From the NCBI RefSeq assembly GCF_022879595.1, contig NZ_CP084265.1, forward strand, positions 2,294,001 through 2,358,000: a stretch of 64,000 nt of DNA, read 5' to 3'. Under the pieces are notes generated by a model. It ran no database searches, was not told where the DNA came from, and worked only from the letters and a program-made list of their open reading frames with translations. Source of the stretch: Caballeronia sp. Lep1P3 (lineage in GTDB: Bacteria; Pseudomonadota; Gammaproteobacteria; Burkholderiales; Burkholderiaceae). Position numbers and translations under genes: made by a program. Below are positions 10,690 through 20,853 of the stretch, piece after piece (position 1 is the first letter of the stretch; each line of letters begins with the position of its first letter).

Positions 10690-12585
10690 TCAGAACGCGA
10701 TGCCGAGCGTCAGATACGGCTTGATGCTCTTGTTCCTGAGTCCATACGCGAGATCCACGTTGACCGGCCCGACCGGGCTGCGCCAGCGCGCGCCGACGCC
10801 CACGCCTGGCTGGAACACGCGCTCGCTCCAGGTGTCGGTGGCCGTGCCGATGTCGAAGAACACCGCGCCGCCCCAGTCGTGCGTGAACCAGTGCTGATAT
10901 TCGCTGCTTCCCGTCACCATGTACTTCGTCGGAAGGATGGAACCCGCCACGTTGTTGCCGATGCTCAAATAGCTATATCCGCGCACCGAATTCGCGCCGC
11001 CCGCGCGAAACAGCAGCGACGCGGGCACGCCGCTCGATGGCCCGCTCGTGAACACGCCGCCGAATTCCGCGCGAAACACGAAGAGATCGTTCTTGCCGAG
11101 CGGCAGATATTGCTGGGCGTTGGCGTAGAGACGCGCGAAGGTCTGATCCGTCATCACGTTCTTGACGGCGAAGCCGGCCTCCGCGCGAATTACGTTGCCG
11201 CGGCGCGGAAAGAGCGGATCGTCGACATCGCGGCGAACCCACGTCCACGCGGGCACGAGCGCGCGCGCCGTCGACGGATTCGGCTCGTTCTGCGTGAGGC
11301 GGTCGTCGTAGAACGTGAGCGAGTAAGTGGTGTCGATGTTCTGCGTCGAGCGCGAGCGCTGCACGCCGACCCGCGCGCTGTAGATGTTCGTGTCCGATAC
11401 CTCGGTGATCGTGTACGAGCCGAACACCGCGTTGACCCAGCCGTGCGAGTCGGGCGGCATGGCCAGTTGCACGCGGCCGTATTGCTGCGTCTGGTCGAGC
11501 CGGCCGGAGACGGTGAACGGGTACGCCGCGCCGAACGTGTTCAGATAACTGTAGGCGCCCTGAACGTGAAAGCCGGTATCCGTCGCGTAACCGACGCCGT
11601 AGCGCATGCTGTTGTACGGATACTCGCTCACCTTGATATGCAGCGGCGTCTCGATGGGTTTCGTCACGTCGTTGTCCGCGTCGATCGCGACGCTCGCGTA
11701 ATACGGCGTGTTCTGCACTTGCCGCTGAAGCTCGTTCACGCGGGCGATGTCGTAAATATCGCCTTCGTGGATCGGATTCACGTTCTCGATGATCTTGCGC
11801 GGATAGCGGTTCGTGCCGCTGATATCCAGTTTGCCGAAGGTGAAGGTGGGACCGCTATCGAACGTGACGGACAAATCCGCGATATGCGTGCGCGGATTGA
11901 TGCGCGCCTGCGAGCGCGCGATTTTCGCGCCCAGATAGCGGCGCGACTGCAGCGCCCGGAGCGCGGCGTTCTTGGCGTCGTCCCACGCGGCTTGCGAGAA
12001 AGGATCGCCCTCGTTGATCGAAAACGCGAAACGCGCCGCGTTTTCCTGCGCGCGGTCTTCGGTCGTGACCGCGCCGGTGAAATGAAGCTGCACCGACGCC
12101 ACTTTCGTCCGCGGACCCGGATCGACGCTCACCTTCACCGAGCGCTTGTCGCCCGAGCCGGTCACGTCGGTCCGCACGACGGGCGTGAAGTAGCCCTCGG
12201 TGGCGACGAGATCGCGGACGTCCTTCGGCGTGGCCGTGACGAGGAACTGGAACTGGTCGTCGCTTACGTCGTCGCGCTTGGCGAATCGGGCGAGATCCAG
12301 GTGATCCTTCAGGAGTTTCCTGACGTCGCGCGGCGCGTCGATGTCCACGTCGTACTTCGCGAACGCCGGCGATGCGACCGCAAGCGCGGCCAGCGCCGCG
12401 AACGCCGCACGCCCCGCATACGCGCCCCGGCTCAAGGCCGCGCGCTCCGGGCGGATGCCGTGCGAGGGCGCGGACGGTTTCGTCGCGCGCCATCTTGCGG
12501 CCAGGCCGCGCAACGCGCGCAGCGAATCAAACGAACGCCCCGCCAAACGTGACCTCCGGCATCGGGAAAAGTGTGGGAGTTGCAA
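10690..12585 (-). CDS. tamA: Outer-membrane assembly protein TamA (BamA/Omp85 family)
   Basis: Up to 631 residues with a signal peptide ending ASPAFA (about residue 75 of this reading), three POTRA domains (about 80-310) and a C-terminal 16-strand Omp85 barrel containing VRGYSY, and ending in the aromatic residue of TLGIAF. Together with TamB it forms the TAM complex for outer-membrane protein insertion. No in-frame ATG precedes the signal peptide: the first start is TTG at 12585, or a later TTG/GTG closer to the signal sequence, so the N-terminus is uncertain. Family assignment is firm. Confidence 0.92.
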   Translation of the reverse strand: MQLPHFSRCRRSRLAGRSFDSLRALRGLAARWRATKPSAPSHGIRPERAALSRGAYAGRAAFAALAALAVASPAFAKYDVDIDAPRDVRKLLKDHLDLARFAKRDDVSDDQFQFLVTATPKDVRDLVATEGYFTPVVRTDVTGSGDKRSVKVSVDPGPRTKVASVQLHFTGAVTTEDRAQENAARFAFSINEGDPFSQAAWDDAKNAALRALQSRRYLGAKIARSQARINPRTHIADLSVTFDSGPTFTFGKLDISGTNRYPRKIIENVNPIHEGDIYDIARVNELQRQVQNTPYYASVAIDADNDVTKPIETPLHIKVSEYPYNSMRYGVGYATDTGFHVQGAYSYLNTFGAAYPFTVSGRLDQTQQYGRVQLAMPPDSHGWVNAVFGSYTITEVSDTNIYSARVGVQRSRSTQNIDTTYSLTFYDDRLTQNEPNPSTARALVPAWTWVRRDVDDPLFPRRGNVIRAEAGFAVKNVMTDQTFARLYANAQQYLPLGKNDLFVFRAEFGGVFTSGPSSGVPASLLFRAGGANSVRGYSYLSIGNNVAGSILPTKYMVTGSSEYQHWFTHDWGGAVFFDIGTATDTWSERVFQPGVGVGARWRSPVGPVNVDLAYGLRNKSIKPYLTLGIAF

Positions 12586-12689
12586 GCTTATGCGGGTCCG
12601 CGCGTGCGAAATCTCGTGCGAGATGTCATGCGGAAAAGCGCGTGGAACGGCGCAGGCGCTATTTCACCACATCGATACGCGCCGGCGAC

Positions 12690-12727
12690 GTAAAAAAGCC
12701 GCATCCGGGACGCGGGCCGTGCGGCGT
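12690..12727 (-). terminator. Possible minus-strand hairpin terminator upstream of tamA
   Basis: On the minus strand a GCCGCA/TGCGGC stem with a GC-rich interior runs into TTTTTT, 105 bp before the tamA start. It could end transcripts entering from the right or attenuate tamA. The large loop makes this a weak call. Confidence 0.35.
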
Positions 12728-12760
12728 TGGACGGCGCGCGCCGCGCCGGGTTCCAGGCGA

Positions 12761-12800
12761 ACGCTCACAAACGCTCACAAACGCGCATAAAGGCGCATTA
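12761..12800. repeat. 10-bp tandem repeats in the tamA/DUF3460 divergent region
   Basis: ACGCTCACAA occurs twice head to tail (12761-12780), followed by two degenerate copies ACGCGCATAA and AGGCGCATTA. The 10-bp period places copies on the same helix face, which would suit a regulator. The rest of the 342-bp intergenic interval (12586-12927) shows no other gene. Confidence 0.7.
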
Positions 12801-12927
12801 AGCCGCCGCCGCCGTGCGCGGATATGCGCGACGGCGCCGAGGCTTGCGGTAAAATTCGCGACGAACTCGCGGCACGCCGGGCGCGCCGCCATCCACCGAA
12901 CCGCATCGAATCAACGGAAGCCGGATC

Positions 12928-13113
12928 ATGTATCAGTCGGACATCACGCAGTTCATCAACCAGTTGAAGACGCAGAAGCCCACGCTCGAAGCCGAGCAGC
13001 GCCGCGGCCGCGCGCTCCTGTGGGACAAGCAGCCGGTCGACCTCGACGAGCGAGACCGTCAGCAAACCTCGCGCGTGAAGCAGACGCCTTACGTGTACTA
13101 CCAGAACTTCTGA
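12928..13113 (+). CDS. DUF3460 family small protein
   Basis: This 61-residue protein starts MYQSDITQFINQLKTQKPTL and ends in VKQTPYVYYQNF, the pattern of the DUF3460 family common in Burkholderiaceae. It is charged, has no membrane segment and no known role. The stop at 13111 is followed two bases later by the GTG start of scpA, so the two are likely translationally coupled. Confidence 0.88.
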   Translation: MYQSDITQFINQLKTQKPTLEAEQRRGRALLWDKQPVDLDERDRQQTSRVKQTPYVYYQNF

Positions 13114-13115
13114 AC

Positions 13116-14012
13116 GTGAGCGCCGGCCACGAGCCGCAAGCCTCGCGCGCCGACGCCCGCGAGGAAGCGCGCGAAGATCGCGACGTGGCGCTCGCCGCCC
13201 CCGCGACCGATTCGACGCCCGACACCATCGACGGCGTCGCGATCGCGCATCTGTACGGCGAGCCGCTCTGGAAGCTGCCGACGGACCTCTACATTCCGCC
13301 CGACGCGCTCGAAGTCTTTCTCGAAGCGTTCGAAGGCCCGCTCGACCTCCTGCTCTACCTCATCCGCAAGCAGAACTTCAACGTGCTCGACATTCCGATG
13401 GCGGATGTCACCGCGCAGTATCTCGGCTATGTCGACCAGATTCGCCAGTCGAATCTCGAACTCGCGTCGGAATATCTGCTGATGGCGGCCATGCTCATCG
13501 AGATCAAGTCGCGCATGCTGCTGCCGGTCAAGAAGGCCGACACCGGCGAAGACGCCGAAGATCCGCGCGCGGAACTCGTGCGGCGGCTGCTCGAATACGA
13601 GCAGATGAAGCTCGCGGCGCAGCGCATCGACCAGTTGCCGCAGCTCGGGCGCGACTTCCTGCGCGCCGAGGTGTATATCGAGCAGTCGTCCGTGCAGCGC
13701 TTTCCGGACGTCGACATGAACGACCTGCGCGCGGCGTGGGCCGACGTCATCAAGCGCGCGAAGCTCGTGCAGCATCACAAGATTTCGCGCGAGGAATTGT
13801 CCGTGCGCGAGCACATGAGCATCATCCTGCGCCGGCTGCAAAGCGCGCGCTTCATGGAATTCACCGAGCTTTTCGACACTTCGCGCGGCGTGCCGGTGGT
13901 CGTGGTGAACTTCATCGCCATGCTGGAGCTCTCGCGCGAATCGCTGATCGAAATCACGCAGGCCGAACCGTATGCGCCCATTTACGTGCGGCTCTCGTAC
14001 TCTCCCGCCTAG
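13116..14012 (+). CDS. scpA: Segregation and condensation protein A
   Basis: The 298-residue kleisin subunit bridges SMC heads and works with ScpB in chromosome condensation and segregation. A low-complexity, charged N-terminal extension (about 45 residues) leads to the family core FEGPLDLLLYLIRKQNFNVL near residue 70 and helices containing YLLMAAMLIEIKSRMLLP. The C-terminal winged helix contains a VVVNFIAMLELSR-type segment. The GTG at 13116, immediately after the DUF3460 stop, is preferred; an open frame further upstream overlaps the DUF3460 gene and is not homologous. No scpB or smc is adjacent. Confidence 0.92.
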   Translation: MSAGHEPQASRADAREEAREDRDVALAAPATDSTPDTIDGVAIAHLYGEPLWKLPTDLYIPPDALEVFLEAFEGPLDLLLYLIRKQNFNVLDIPMADVTAQYLGYVDQIRQSNLELASEYLLMAAMLIEIKSRMLLPVKKADTGEDAEDPRAELVRRLLEYEQMKLAAQRIDQLPQLGRDFLRAEVYIEQSSVQRFPDVDMNDLRAAWADVIKRAKLVQHHKISREELSVREHMSIILRRLQSARFMEFTELFDTSRGVPVVVVNFIAMLELSRESLIEITQAEPYAPIYVRLSYSPA

Positions 14013-14918
<906 letters not shown>

Positions 14919-14932
14919 AGGAAGTCTGCATC

Positions 14933-15319
14933 ATGCAACGCACCATGCTCAAATCGAAGATTCATCGCGCGACGGTCACGCACTGCGAACTGCATTACGA
15001 AGGCTCGTGCGCCATCGACGAAAATCTCCTCGAAGCGGCGAACCTGCTCGAAAACGAGCAGATCGACATCTGGAACGTGAACAACGGCGAGCGCCTGACC
15101 ACTTACGCGATCAAGGGCGAGCGCGGCAGCGGCATGATTTCGCTGAACGGGTCGGCGGCGCGGCGCGCGCAACTCGGCGATCTCGTCATCATCGCGGCGT
15201 TCGCGCAAGTGGATGAGAGCGAGATTGCGGCGGGCTGGAAGCCGAACCTCGTGTTCGTGGATGGCGAGAACCGCATCAAGGGCAGCCGCGATCACGTTCC
15301 GACGCAGAACTGGACGTAA
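14933..15319 (+). CDS. panD: Aspartate 1-decarboxylase precursor
   Basis: The 128-residue pro-enzyme converts aspartate to beta-alanine for PanC. The self-cleavage site Gly-Ser is seen in HYEGSCAID (Ser about residue 25), which matures to a pyruvoyl group. Other core features are [25 protein letters not shown] and [27 protein letters not shown] upstream of ATG 14933 is a usable ribosome site. It ends the pan operon, closed by the terminator at 15345. Confidence 0.97.
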   Translation: MQRTMLKSKIHRATVTHCELHYEGSCAIDENLLEAANLLENEQIDIWNVNNGERLTTYAIKGERGSGMISLNGSAARRAQLGDLVIIAAFAQVDESEIAAGWKPNLVFVDGENRIKGSRDHVPTQNWT

Positions 15320-15344
15320 TCCATCTGCTTTTTGCTTTGTGATG

Positions 15345-15379
15345 AAGCCGGCGTTTCCGTCAAGGAACGCCGGCTTTTT
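15345..15379. terminator. Bidirectional terminator between panD and the ParA gene
   Basis: An 11-bp perfect stem AAGCCGGCGTT/AACGCCGGCTT with a 10-nt loop ends in TTTTT on the plus strand. It touches the stop codon of the convergent ParA gene and probably serves the panCD transcript. Confidence 0.8.
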
Positions 15380-16005
15380 CATTTCTTCGACGCCCAGTCG
15401 ATGATCGGCTGCCACTGCTCCAGGTCTTTCTCGACGCGGCTTCGCGCGACATCCCAGATGGTGAGACCGTGCGCGGCGAGCTGCACGTAGTTCTGCGTGT
15501 CGCGCAGATAGCCGAGCACCGGCAGATCGAGGCTTTCGACGAAACGATGCAACTGCTCCGCCGAGCGCGTGCGCGCATCCACGCGCATGCCGACCACGCC
15601 GACCTGAATGGACCCTTTCCTCACGGCTTTTTCCTTCGCGAGCTTCGTCAGGAAGTCCTGCGTCGCGAGGATGTCGAACATGGACGGCTGGAGCGGCACG
15701 ATCACCTTGTCGGCGAGCTGAAGCGCAAGCGCGAGCCGGTTGCCGTGCACGCCGGCCGGCGTATCGACGATGGCTTTTTCCAGACCTTTCGGCGGCTTCG
15801 CGGGCGCGTCGATATCCACGCCCCATTCCTCGATCTTCGGCAGCGTATCCACGCGCAGCGAAAGCCACGCGTGCGCGGAGCGCTGTTTATCGAGATCGGC
15901 GAGCGCGACCCATTCGCCGTTCGCCGCGAAATAGCCTGCAAGATTCGTTGCGAGCGTGCTCTTGCCGACGCCGCCCTTCGGATTTGCCACCACGATCACG
16001 GTCAT
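15379..16005 (-). CDS. Stand-alone ParA/MinD-type ATPase
   Basis: This 208-residue protein starts MTVIVVANPKGGVGKSTLAT with the deviant Walker A of the ParA family at residues 9-17, a Walker A' region DLDKQRSAHAW and a later DTPAG (switch). It has no N-terminal DNA-binding domain and no ParB partner nearby, like small orphan ParA proteins that position cargo (MipZ or McdA/ParC-like). It may locate a protein complex or mobile DNA; the sequence does not say which. It is flanked by pan and a thioesterase gene. Confidence 0.85.
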   Translation of the reverse strand: MTVIVVANPKGGVGKSTLATNLAGYFAANGEWVALADLDKQRSAHAWLSLRVDTLPKIEEWGVDIDAPAKPPKGLEKAIVDTPAGVHGNRLALALQLADKVIVPLQPSMFDILATQDFLTKLAKEKAVRKGSIQVGVVGMRVDARTRSAEQLHRFVESLDLPVLGYLRDTQNYVQLAAHGLTIWDVARSRVEKDLEQWQPIIDWASKK

Positions 16006-16198
16006 GGAATGTCCTGATATTTGTCCGGCGCGCGAGAAAGTGCGGAAGTACGCGCACGGTTTCGTCGTTATAGAACGAGTACATGATTCGAGCCGTTGAT
16101 ATTATCGGCAAAAGTCGCGCGCGCGGCACGCTGGCCGAACGGCCAATGCGACGTGCGCGACGTGCGCTTCTCCCCTCTTCCTCACGGACGCTTCGCTC

Positions 16199-16615
16199 AT
16201 GCCCCTTCGCCCCGACGTCACGCTGGATTACCTGCGCAATCGCCAGAAAGGTCGTCTGCCCGATCTGCTCGGCGTGCAAGTCCTTTCGCTCGATGAAAAC
16301 TCGCTCGTCGGCGAACTCGTGATCCGCCCGGAACTGCTCGCGCCGAATGGCTTCCTGCACGCGGCCACCGTCGTCGCGCTCGCGGATACGTGTTGCGGGT
16401 ACGCGTGCATCGCGCATCTGCCGGACAAGGCGCAGAACTTCACGACGCTCGAACTGAAGAGCAATCACGTCTCGACCGCGCGCGAGGGAAAGATCGTCGC
16501 GAAGGCGAGCGCCGTGCATCTCGGACGCAGCACGCACGTCTGGGACGCGACCGTCACGCATGGCGATGGCAAGCTCATCGCGATGTTTCGGTGCACGCAG
16601 ATGATTTTGTATTGA
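16199..16615 (+). CDS. PaaI-type hotdog-fold acyl-CoA thioesterase
   Basis: The 138-residue protein matches the PaaI/YdiI hotdog group: GFLHAATVVALADTCCGYAC contains the usual HGG-like active-site turn with the helix that follows (Asp/Glu position at A-D-T), and FTTLELKSNHVSTAREG is the second conserved block. It should hydrolyse a CoA thioester; substrate unknown. ATG 16199 is used. It is divergent from the ParA gene and convergent with cobQ. Confidence 0.88.
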   Translation: MPLRPDVTLDYLRNRQKGRLPDLLGVQVLSLDENSLVGELVIRPELLAPNGFLHAATVVALADTCCGYACIAHLPDKAQNFTTLELKSNHVSTAREGKIVAKASAVHLGRSTHVWDATVTHGDGKLIAMFRCTQMILY

Positions 16616-16628
16616 GCGAAACGGCGCG

Positions 16629-18101
16629 TCACGCGAAGCACGCGGCGAGCGCATCGACATCGAGCGACTGCGCGAACGCATCCGCGAGCCGCTCCAGCGA
16701 CGCCTCGCGCAGCGCCGGATAATCGAGCGGCGCGGCATCCTCCACGCCCGCCCACGCGAGCAGCGCCGCGCACGCTTCGGGCGTGTCGAAGAGGCCGTGC
16801 AGATACGTCGCGGCAATCTGGCCGTCGTCGGAGATGGCGCCGTCGCTGCGGCCGGAATCGAGCATTACGGCGGGATTCGCGAGCGCCGGGCCGCTCGTGC
16901 GTCCCATATGAATCTCGTAGCCGCGAACGGGCGCCTGCCCGCCGCCGAACGCCAGCTTGCCGGTTACGTTCTCCAGTTGCTTGTGCGGCGCGAGCACCGT
17001 ACGAAGATCGAGCAAGCCGAGCCCGTCGACACGCCCCGCCGCGCCCTCGACGCCATCCGGGTCGTCGATCTCGCGACCGAGCATCTGCATGCCGCCGCAG
17101 ATGCCGAGCACCTTGCCGCCGTATCGCAGATGCCGATGAATCGCGCGATCCCAGCCATGGTCGCGCAGCCACGCGAGATCGCGCTGAACGCTCTTCGAAC
17201 CCGGCAGCACGATGAGATCGGCCGGCGGCGGCGCGATGCCCGCGCGCACGTATTCGAAGTCGACCTGAGGATGCGCGCGCAGCGCATCGAAATCCGTGTG
17301 ATTGCTGATGCGCGGCAGCGCCGGCACGATCACCTTCAGCACCGGCCGCTCCCCGTGCGTGCGGCGCTCGCGCGGCAGCATGTCCTCGGCATCGAGCGTG
17401 AGGCCGTGCAGATACGGCAGCACGCCGAGCACCGGCTTGCCGGTCTGCGCTTCGAGCCAGTCGAGCCCCGGCTCCAGCAAGCCGATATCCCCGCGAAACC
17501 GGTTGATGACGAAGCCGCGAATGCGCGCGCGCTCGCTCTCGGACAAACACGCGAGCGTGCCGACGAGATGCGCGAACACGCCGCCGCGGTCGATGTCCGC
17601 CACCAGCACGACCGGACAATCGACGCGCTCCGCAAAGCCCATGTTGGCGATGTCGCGGTCGCGCAGATTGATCTCGGCGGGACTGCCCGCGCCTTCGACG
17701 ATCACCGCGTCGAATTCCGCCTGCAAGCGCGCATAGGATTGCAGCACGGCATCGAACGCGATGGATTTGTATTCGTGATACGCGCGGGCATCGAGATTGG
17801 CGCGCGCGTGGCCGTGAACGATGACCTGCGCGCCGCGATCGCTCGTCGGCTTGAGCAGCACCGGATTGAAGTCGATGCGCGCCGGCACGCCCGCCGCGAT
17901 CGCCTGCAACGCCTGCGCGCGGCCGATCTCGCCGCCATCGACGGTCACTGCGCTGTTCAGCGCCATGTTCTGCGGCTTGAACGGCGCGACGCGCACGCCG
18001 CCGCGCCGCGCGAGACGGCACAGCCCCGCGACGAGCGTGCTCTTGCCGGCATCGGATGTCGTGCCCTGAATCATCAGCGTGCCGCGCGGGGTGAAGGGCA
18101 T
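16629..18101 (-). CDS. cobQ: Cobyric acid synthase
   Basis: This 490-residue glutamine-dependent amidotransferase amidates adenosylcobyrinic acid a,c-diamide at four positions. The N-terminal dethiobiotin-synthetase-like domain has [16 protein letters not shown] (about residue 13) and KPQNMALNS. The C-terminal class I-like glutaminase shows [11 protein letters not shown] with the nucleophilic Cys (about 337) and YLHGLFD with the partner His. It is divergent from cobU across only 55 bp, so the promoters overlap. Confidence 0.96.
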   Translation of the reverse strand: MPFTPRGTLMIQGTTSDAGKSTLVAGLCRLARRGGVRVAPFKPQNMALNSAVTVDGGEIGRAQALQAIAAGVPARIDFNPVLLKPTSDRGAQVIVHGHARANLDARAYHEYKSIAFDAVLQSYARLQAEFDAVIVEGAGSPAEINLRDRDIANMGFAERVDCPVVLVADIDRGGVFAHLVGTLACLSESERARIRGFVINRFRGDIGLLEPGLDWLEAQTGKPVLGVLPYLHGLTLDAEDMLPRERRTHGERPVLKVIVPALPRISNHTDFDALRAHPQVDFEYVRAGIAPPPADLIVLPGSKSVQRDLAWLRDHGWDRAIHRHLRYGGKVLGICGGMQMLGREIDDPDGVEGAAGRVDGLGLLDLRTVLAPHKQLENVTGKLAFGGGQAPVRGYEIHMGRTSGPALANPAVMLDSGRSDGAISDDGQIAATYLHGLFDTPEACAALLAWAGVEDAAPLDYPALREASLERLADAFAQSLDVDALAACFA

Positions 18102-18156
18102 CGGAGAATCCTGTGAGAAGCAACGCGCTATCTTAGCCCGTCAGTACAATATCGAG

Positions 18157-18705
18157 ATGACCCGCGATCTCACGTTCATCCTCGGCGGCGCCCGCTCGGG
18201 CAAGAGCGCACACGCCGAACGTCTTGCCGGCGAAAGCGGCCTGCCCGTCACCTACATCGCGACCGCGCGCATCGGCGACGATGAATTCGCCGCGCGCGTA
18301 CGTCATCATCGCGCGCGCCGGCCCGCGCACTGGCGACTCGTCGAAGCGCCGCTCGATCTCGCCGGCGCGCTCATCGCCGCGGACCGCGCGGGGCATTGCG
18401 TGCTGATCGACTGCCTCACGCTCTGGCTCGCCAATCTGCTCTTCTCGCAAGACGCGATGAACGACGACATCGCCGTCCTGCCGCCCGCCGCGCAGCACGC
18501 GTTCGATGCGCTCGATGCCGCGCTCGCGTCCGTGCAAGGCAAAGTCGTCGTCGTGAGCAACGAGATCGGGCTTGGCGTCGTGCCGCTCGGCTCGGTCACG
18601 CGCCTTTACGTCGATGAACTCGGCCGCCTGAATCAGCGCGTCGCCGCTGCCAGCGCGCGCGCGACGCTGATGGTGGCGGGCCTGCCCGTCGCGCTGAAGG
18701 GCTGA
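18157..18705 (+). CDS. cobU: Bifunctional adenosylcobinamide kinase / guanylyltransferase
   Basis: The 182-residue enzyme phosphorylates adenosylcobinamide and attaches GMP to give AdoCbi-GDP. FILGGARSGKSAHAE carries the P-loop, VRHHRARRP the His region that accepts GMP, and LIDCLTLWLANLL the following core. ATG 18157 is chosen since family proteins begin at this point; the frame upstream is not homologous. It leads the plus-strand set cobU-cbiB-cobD-btuF, with cbiB starting 6 bp after its stop. Confidence 0.95.
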   Translation: MTRDLTFILGGARSGKSAHAERLAGESGLPVTYIATARIGDDEFAARVRHHRARRPAHWRLVEAPLDLAGALIAADRAGHCVLIDCLTLWLANLLFSQDAMNDDIAVLPPAAQHAFDALDAALASVQGKVVVVSNEIGLGVVPLGSVTRLYVDELGRLNQRVAAASARATLMVAGLPVALKG

Positions 18706-18711
18706 CTTGCG

Positions 18712-19653
18712 ATGCTCATGCTCTCCGTCTACGCAATGGCGTTGCTGGCCGTGCTCGGCGTCATCGTCGATCGCGTGATCGGCGAGCCGCGCACGCGGCA
18801 TCCGCTCGTCGCATTCGGGCGCCTCGCGACGCGAATCGAAGCGCGCATGAACACCGGGCGTCGCGCGCGGCCTGCGGGAATGCTCGCGTGGTTCGTCGCG
18901 GTCGCGCCGCCGGTGTGCATCGCGTGGCTGCTCACGAGCGTGCTGCCGTTCGCGTATGCGTGCGTCGTGCATGTGCTGCTGCTCTGGTTCGCGCTCGGCG
19001 GGAAAAGCCTGCGCGAGCACATCGCGCCGATTGCGCGGGCGCTCAGTCTCGGCGATATCGACGGCGCGCGCACGCTCACGTCGCGCATCGTGTCGCGCGA
19101 TACATCGCAGGCCGACGAGAACGCGTTGTCGCGCGCGGCCGTCGAATCGGCGCTCGAGAACGGCAACGATGCGATCTTCGGCGCGCTCTTCTGGTTCGCG
19201 GTTGCGGGCGGTCCCGGCGCGCTCGCGTTCCGGCTCGCGAACACGCTCGACGCGATGTGGGGTTATCGCACGCCGCGCTATCTGCGCTTCGGCTGGGCGG
19301 CGGCGCGCATCGACGACGTGCTCAATTTCGTCCCCGCGCGGCTCACGGCGGCGAGCTACGCGCTCGTCGGCGATACGGGCATGGCGTGGCATTGCTGGCG
19401 CACGCAGGCGCGCTCGTGGGACAGCCCGAACGCCGGCCCGGTGATGGCCTCGGGCGCGGGCAGCCTGAACGTGCTGATCGGCGGGGCGGCGGTGTACCAC
19501 GGCGTGCTCGAAGCGCGGCCCACGCTCGGCGCGGGACACAGCGCGACCCCACGGCATGTCGTGGCGGCGTTGCGGCTCGTCGACCGGTCGGTGCTGCTGT
19601 GGCTTGCGGTGTTTCTCGTGTTCGCCGCGTTGAGCGTGACGGCATCGGCGTGA
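18712..19653 (+). CDS. cbiB: Adenosylcobinamide-phosphate synthase
   Basis: This 313-residue polytopic inner-membrane protein condenses adenosylcobyric acid with (R)-1-amino-2-propanol phosphate. DRVIGEPRTRHPLVAFGR near the N-terminus, DENALSRAAVESALENGNDAIFG in the middle and GNGGPVMA-like AGPVMASGAG near the end match the CbiB/CobD family. Several hydrophobic segments are visible. It overlaps in function with the decarboxylase downstream, which provides the linker amine. A second in-frame ATG at 18718 could also start it. Confidence 0.94.
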   Translation: MLMLSVYAMALLAVLGVIVDRVIGEPRTRHPLVAFGRLATRIEARMNTGRRARPAGMLAWFVAVAPPVCIAWLLTSVLPFAYACVVHVLLLWFALGGKSLREHIAPIARALSLGDIDGARTLTSRIVSRDTSQADENALSRAAVESALENGNDAIFGALFWFAVAGGPGALAFRLANTLDAMWGYRTPRYLRFGWAAARIDDVLNFVPARLTAASYALVGDTGMAWHCWRTQARSWDSPNAGPVMASGAGSLNVLIGGAAVYHGVLEARPTLGAGHSATPRHVVAALRLVDRSVLLWLAVFLVFAALSVTASA

Positions 19654-19819
19654 AGCGGGATGGCGGACGTATGCCGAAGCGCGCCGCCGTCCGTCGATTT
19701 CCACATACGCGGGACTGTGCGTTCTGCGCAAGGACCGTGGCGACATCTCGGTCAGGATCAACGGATGTTGTCCCGAAGCCGGCACACTTCCCTCTTCGGC
19801 AATTCAAGCATGACGACGA

Positions 19820-20839
19820 ATGACTGAACCGATTCTCCACGGCGGCAACCTGCGCGAAGCCGCGCGCCGCTACGCGATTGCCCTCGACGACTGGCTCGAC
19901 CTCTCGACGGGCATCAATCCGCGCGGCTATCCAGTCCCGCCCGTGCCGCCCGACGCGTGGCGCCGCCTGCCCGAAGACGACGACGGTCTCGCCGACTGCG
20001 CCGCGCGTTACTACGGCGCGCCGCGCGCGCTGCCCGTCGCGGGCTCGCAGGCGGCCATCCGCGCGTTGCCGCCGCTCTTCACGCGCGGCACGGTCGGCAT
20101 CGCGCCGCTCGCTTACGGCGAATATGCGCCGGCGTTCGCGCGCGCGGGGCATCGCGTCGTGACGCTCGATGTGGCTTGCCGCGCGTTGCCCGCCACGCTC
20201 GATCACATCATCGTTGGCAATCCGAACAATCCGACGGCGGAACGGCTCGCGCGCGAAACGCTGATCGAATGGCACGCGCGGCTCACTTCGCGCGGAGGCA
20301 CGCTGATCGTCGATGAAGCCTTCGCCGATGTCGATGACGATGCGGCGCATTCGCTCGCGAACGAAAGCGCGCGCGATGGCCTCGTCGTGCTGCGTTCGGT
20401 CGGCAAGTTCTTCGGGCTTGCGGGCATTCGCGCGGGCTTCGTGCTGGCCGCGCCCGCGCTGCTCGACGCGTTGCGCGATGCGCTCGGCGCATGGACCGTC
20501 GGCGGACCGGCGCGGCATGCGGTCATGGCTGCGTTCGCGGACCGCGCGTGGCAGGCCGAGACGCGCGAGCGCCTGCAGCGCGATGGCGCGCGCCTTGCCG
20601 CGCTGCTGAGCGCGCATGGCTTCGACGTGCGCGCGACGCCGCTCTTCGCGTGGACGCCGACGCCGCATGCGCCGTCGTTGCAGCACGAACTCGCGACACG
20701 CGGAATATGGACGCGGCTTTTCGATCGCCCTGGCATGATGCCGAGCCTGCGCTTCGGGCTGCCGGGAACCGAAGGCGACTGGCTGAGGCTCGAACGCGCG
20801 ATGGACGAGATCGCGCGGCAGCGCTCGCCGATCCATTGA
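19820..20839 (+). CDS. cobD: Threonine-phosphate decarboxylase / cobalamin biosynthesis aminotransferase-like protein
   Basis: The 339-residue PLP enzyme of fold type I decarboxylates L-threonine phosphate to aminopropanol phosphate, the linker of the B12 lower ligand (CobD of Salmonella; called CobC in some species). HGGNLREAARRYAI, LDLSTGINPRGYP, the GNPNNPT turn and LRSVGKFFGLAGIRAGF with the PLP Lys (about residue 195) are diagnostic. A 166-bp interval separates it from cbiB; nothing convincing is encoded there. btuF follows 14 bp downstream. Confidence 0.94.
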   Translation: MTEPILHGGNLREAARRYAIALDDWLDLSTGINPRGYPVPPVPPDAWRRLPEDDDGLADCAARYYGAPRALPVAGSQAAIRALPPLFTRGTVGIAPLAYGEYAPAFARAGHRVVTLDVACRALPATLDHIIVGNPNNPTAERLARETLIEWHARLTSRGGTLIVDEAFADVDDDAAHSLANESARDGLVVLRSVGKFFGLAGIRAGFVLAAPALLDALRDALGAWTVGGPARHAVMAAFADRAWQAETRERLQRDGARLAALLSAHGFDVRATPLFAWTPTPHAPSLQHELATRGIWTRLFDRPGMMPSLRFGLPGTEGDWLRLERAMDEIARQRSPIH

Positions 20840-20853
20840 CCGCACACGACGAA

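Noticed and set aside
12372..13115. Long open frame fused upstream of scpA
   Set aside because: It overlaps the DUF3460 gene in another frame, has no homology and GC-rich DNA yields such frames easily; GTG 13116 explains scpA.
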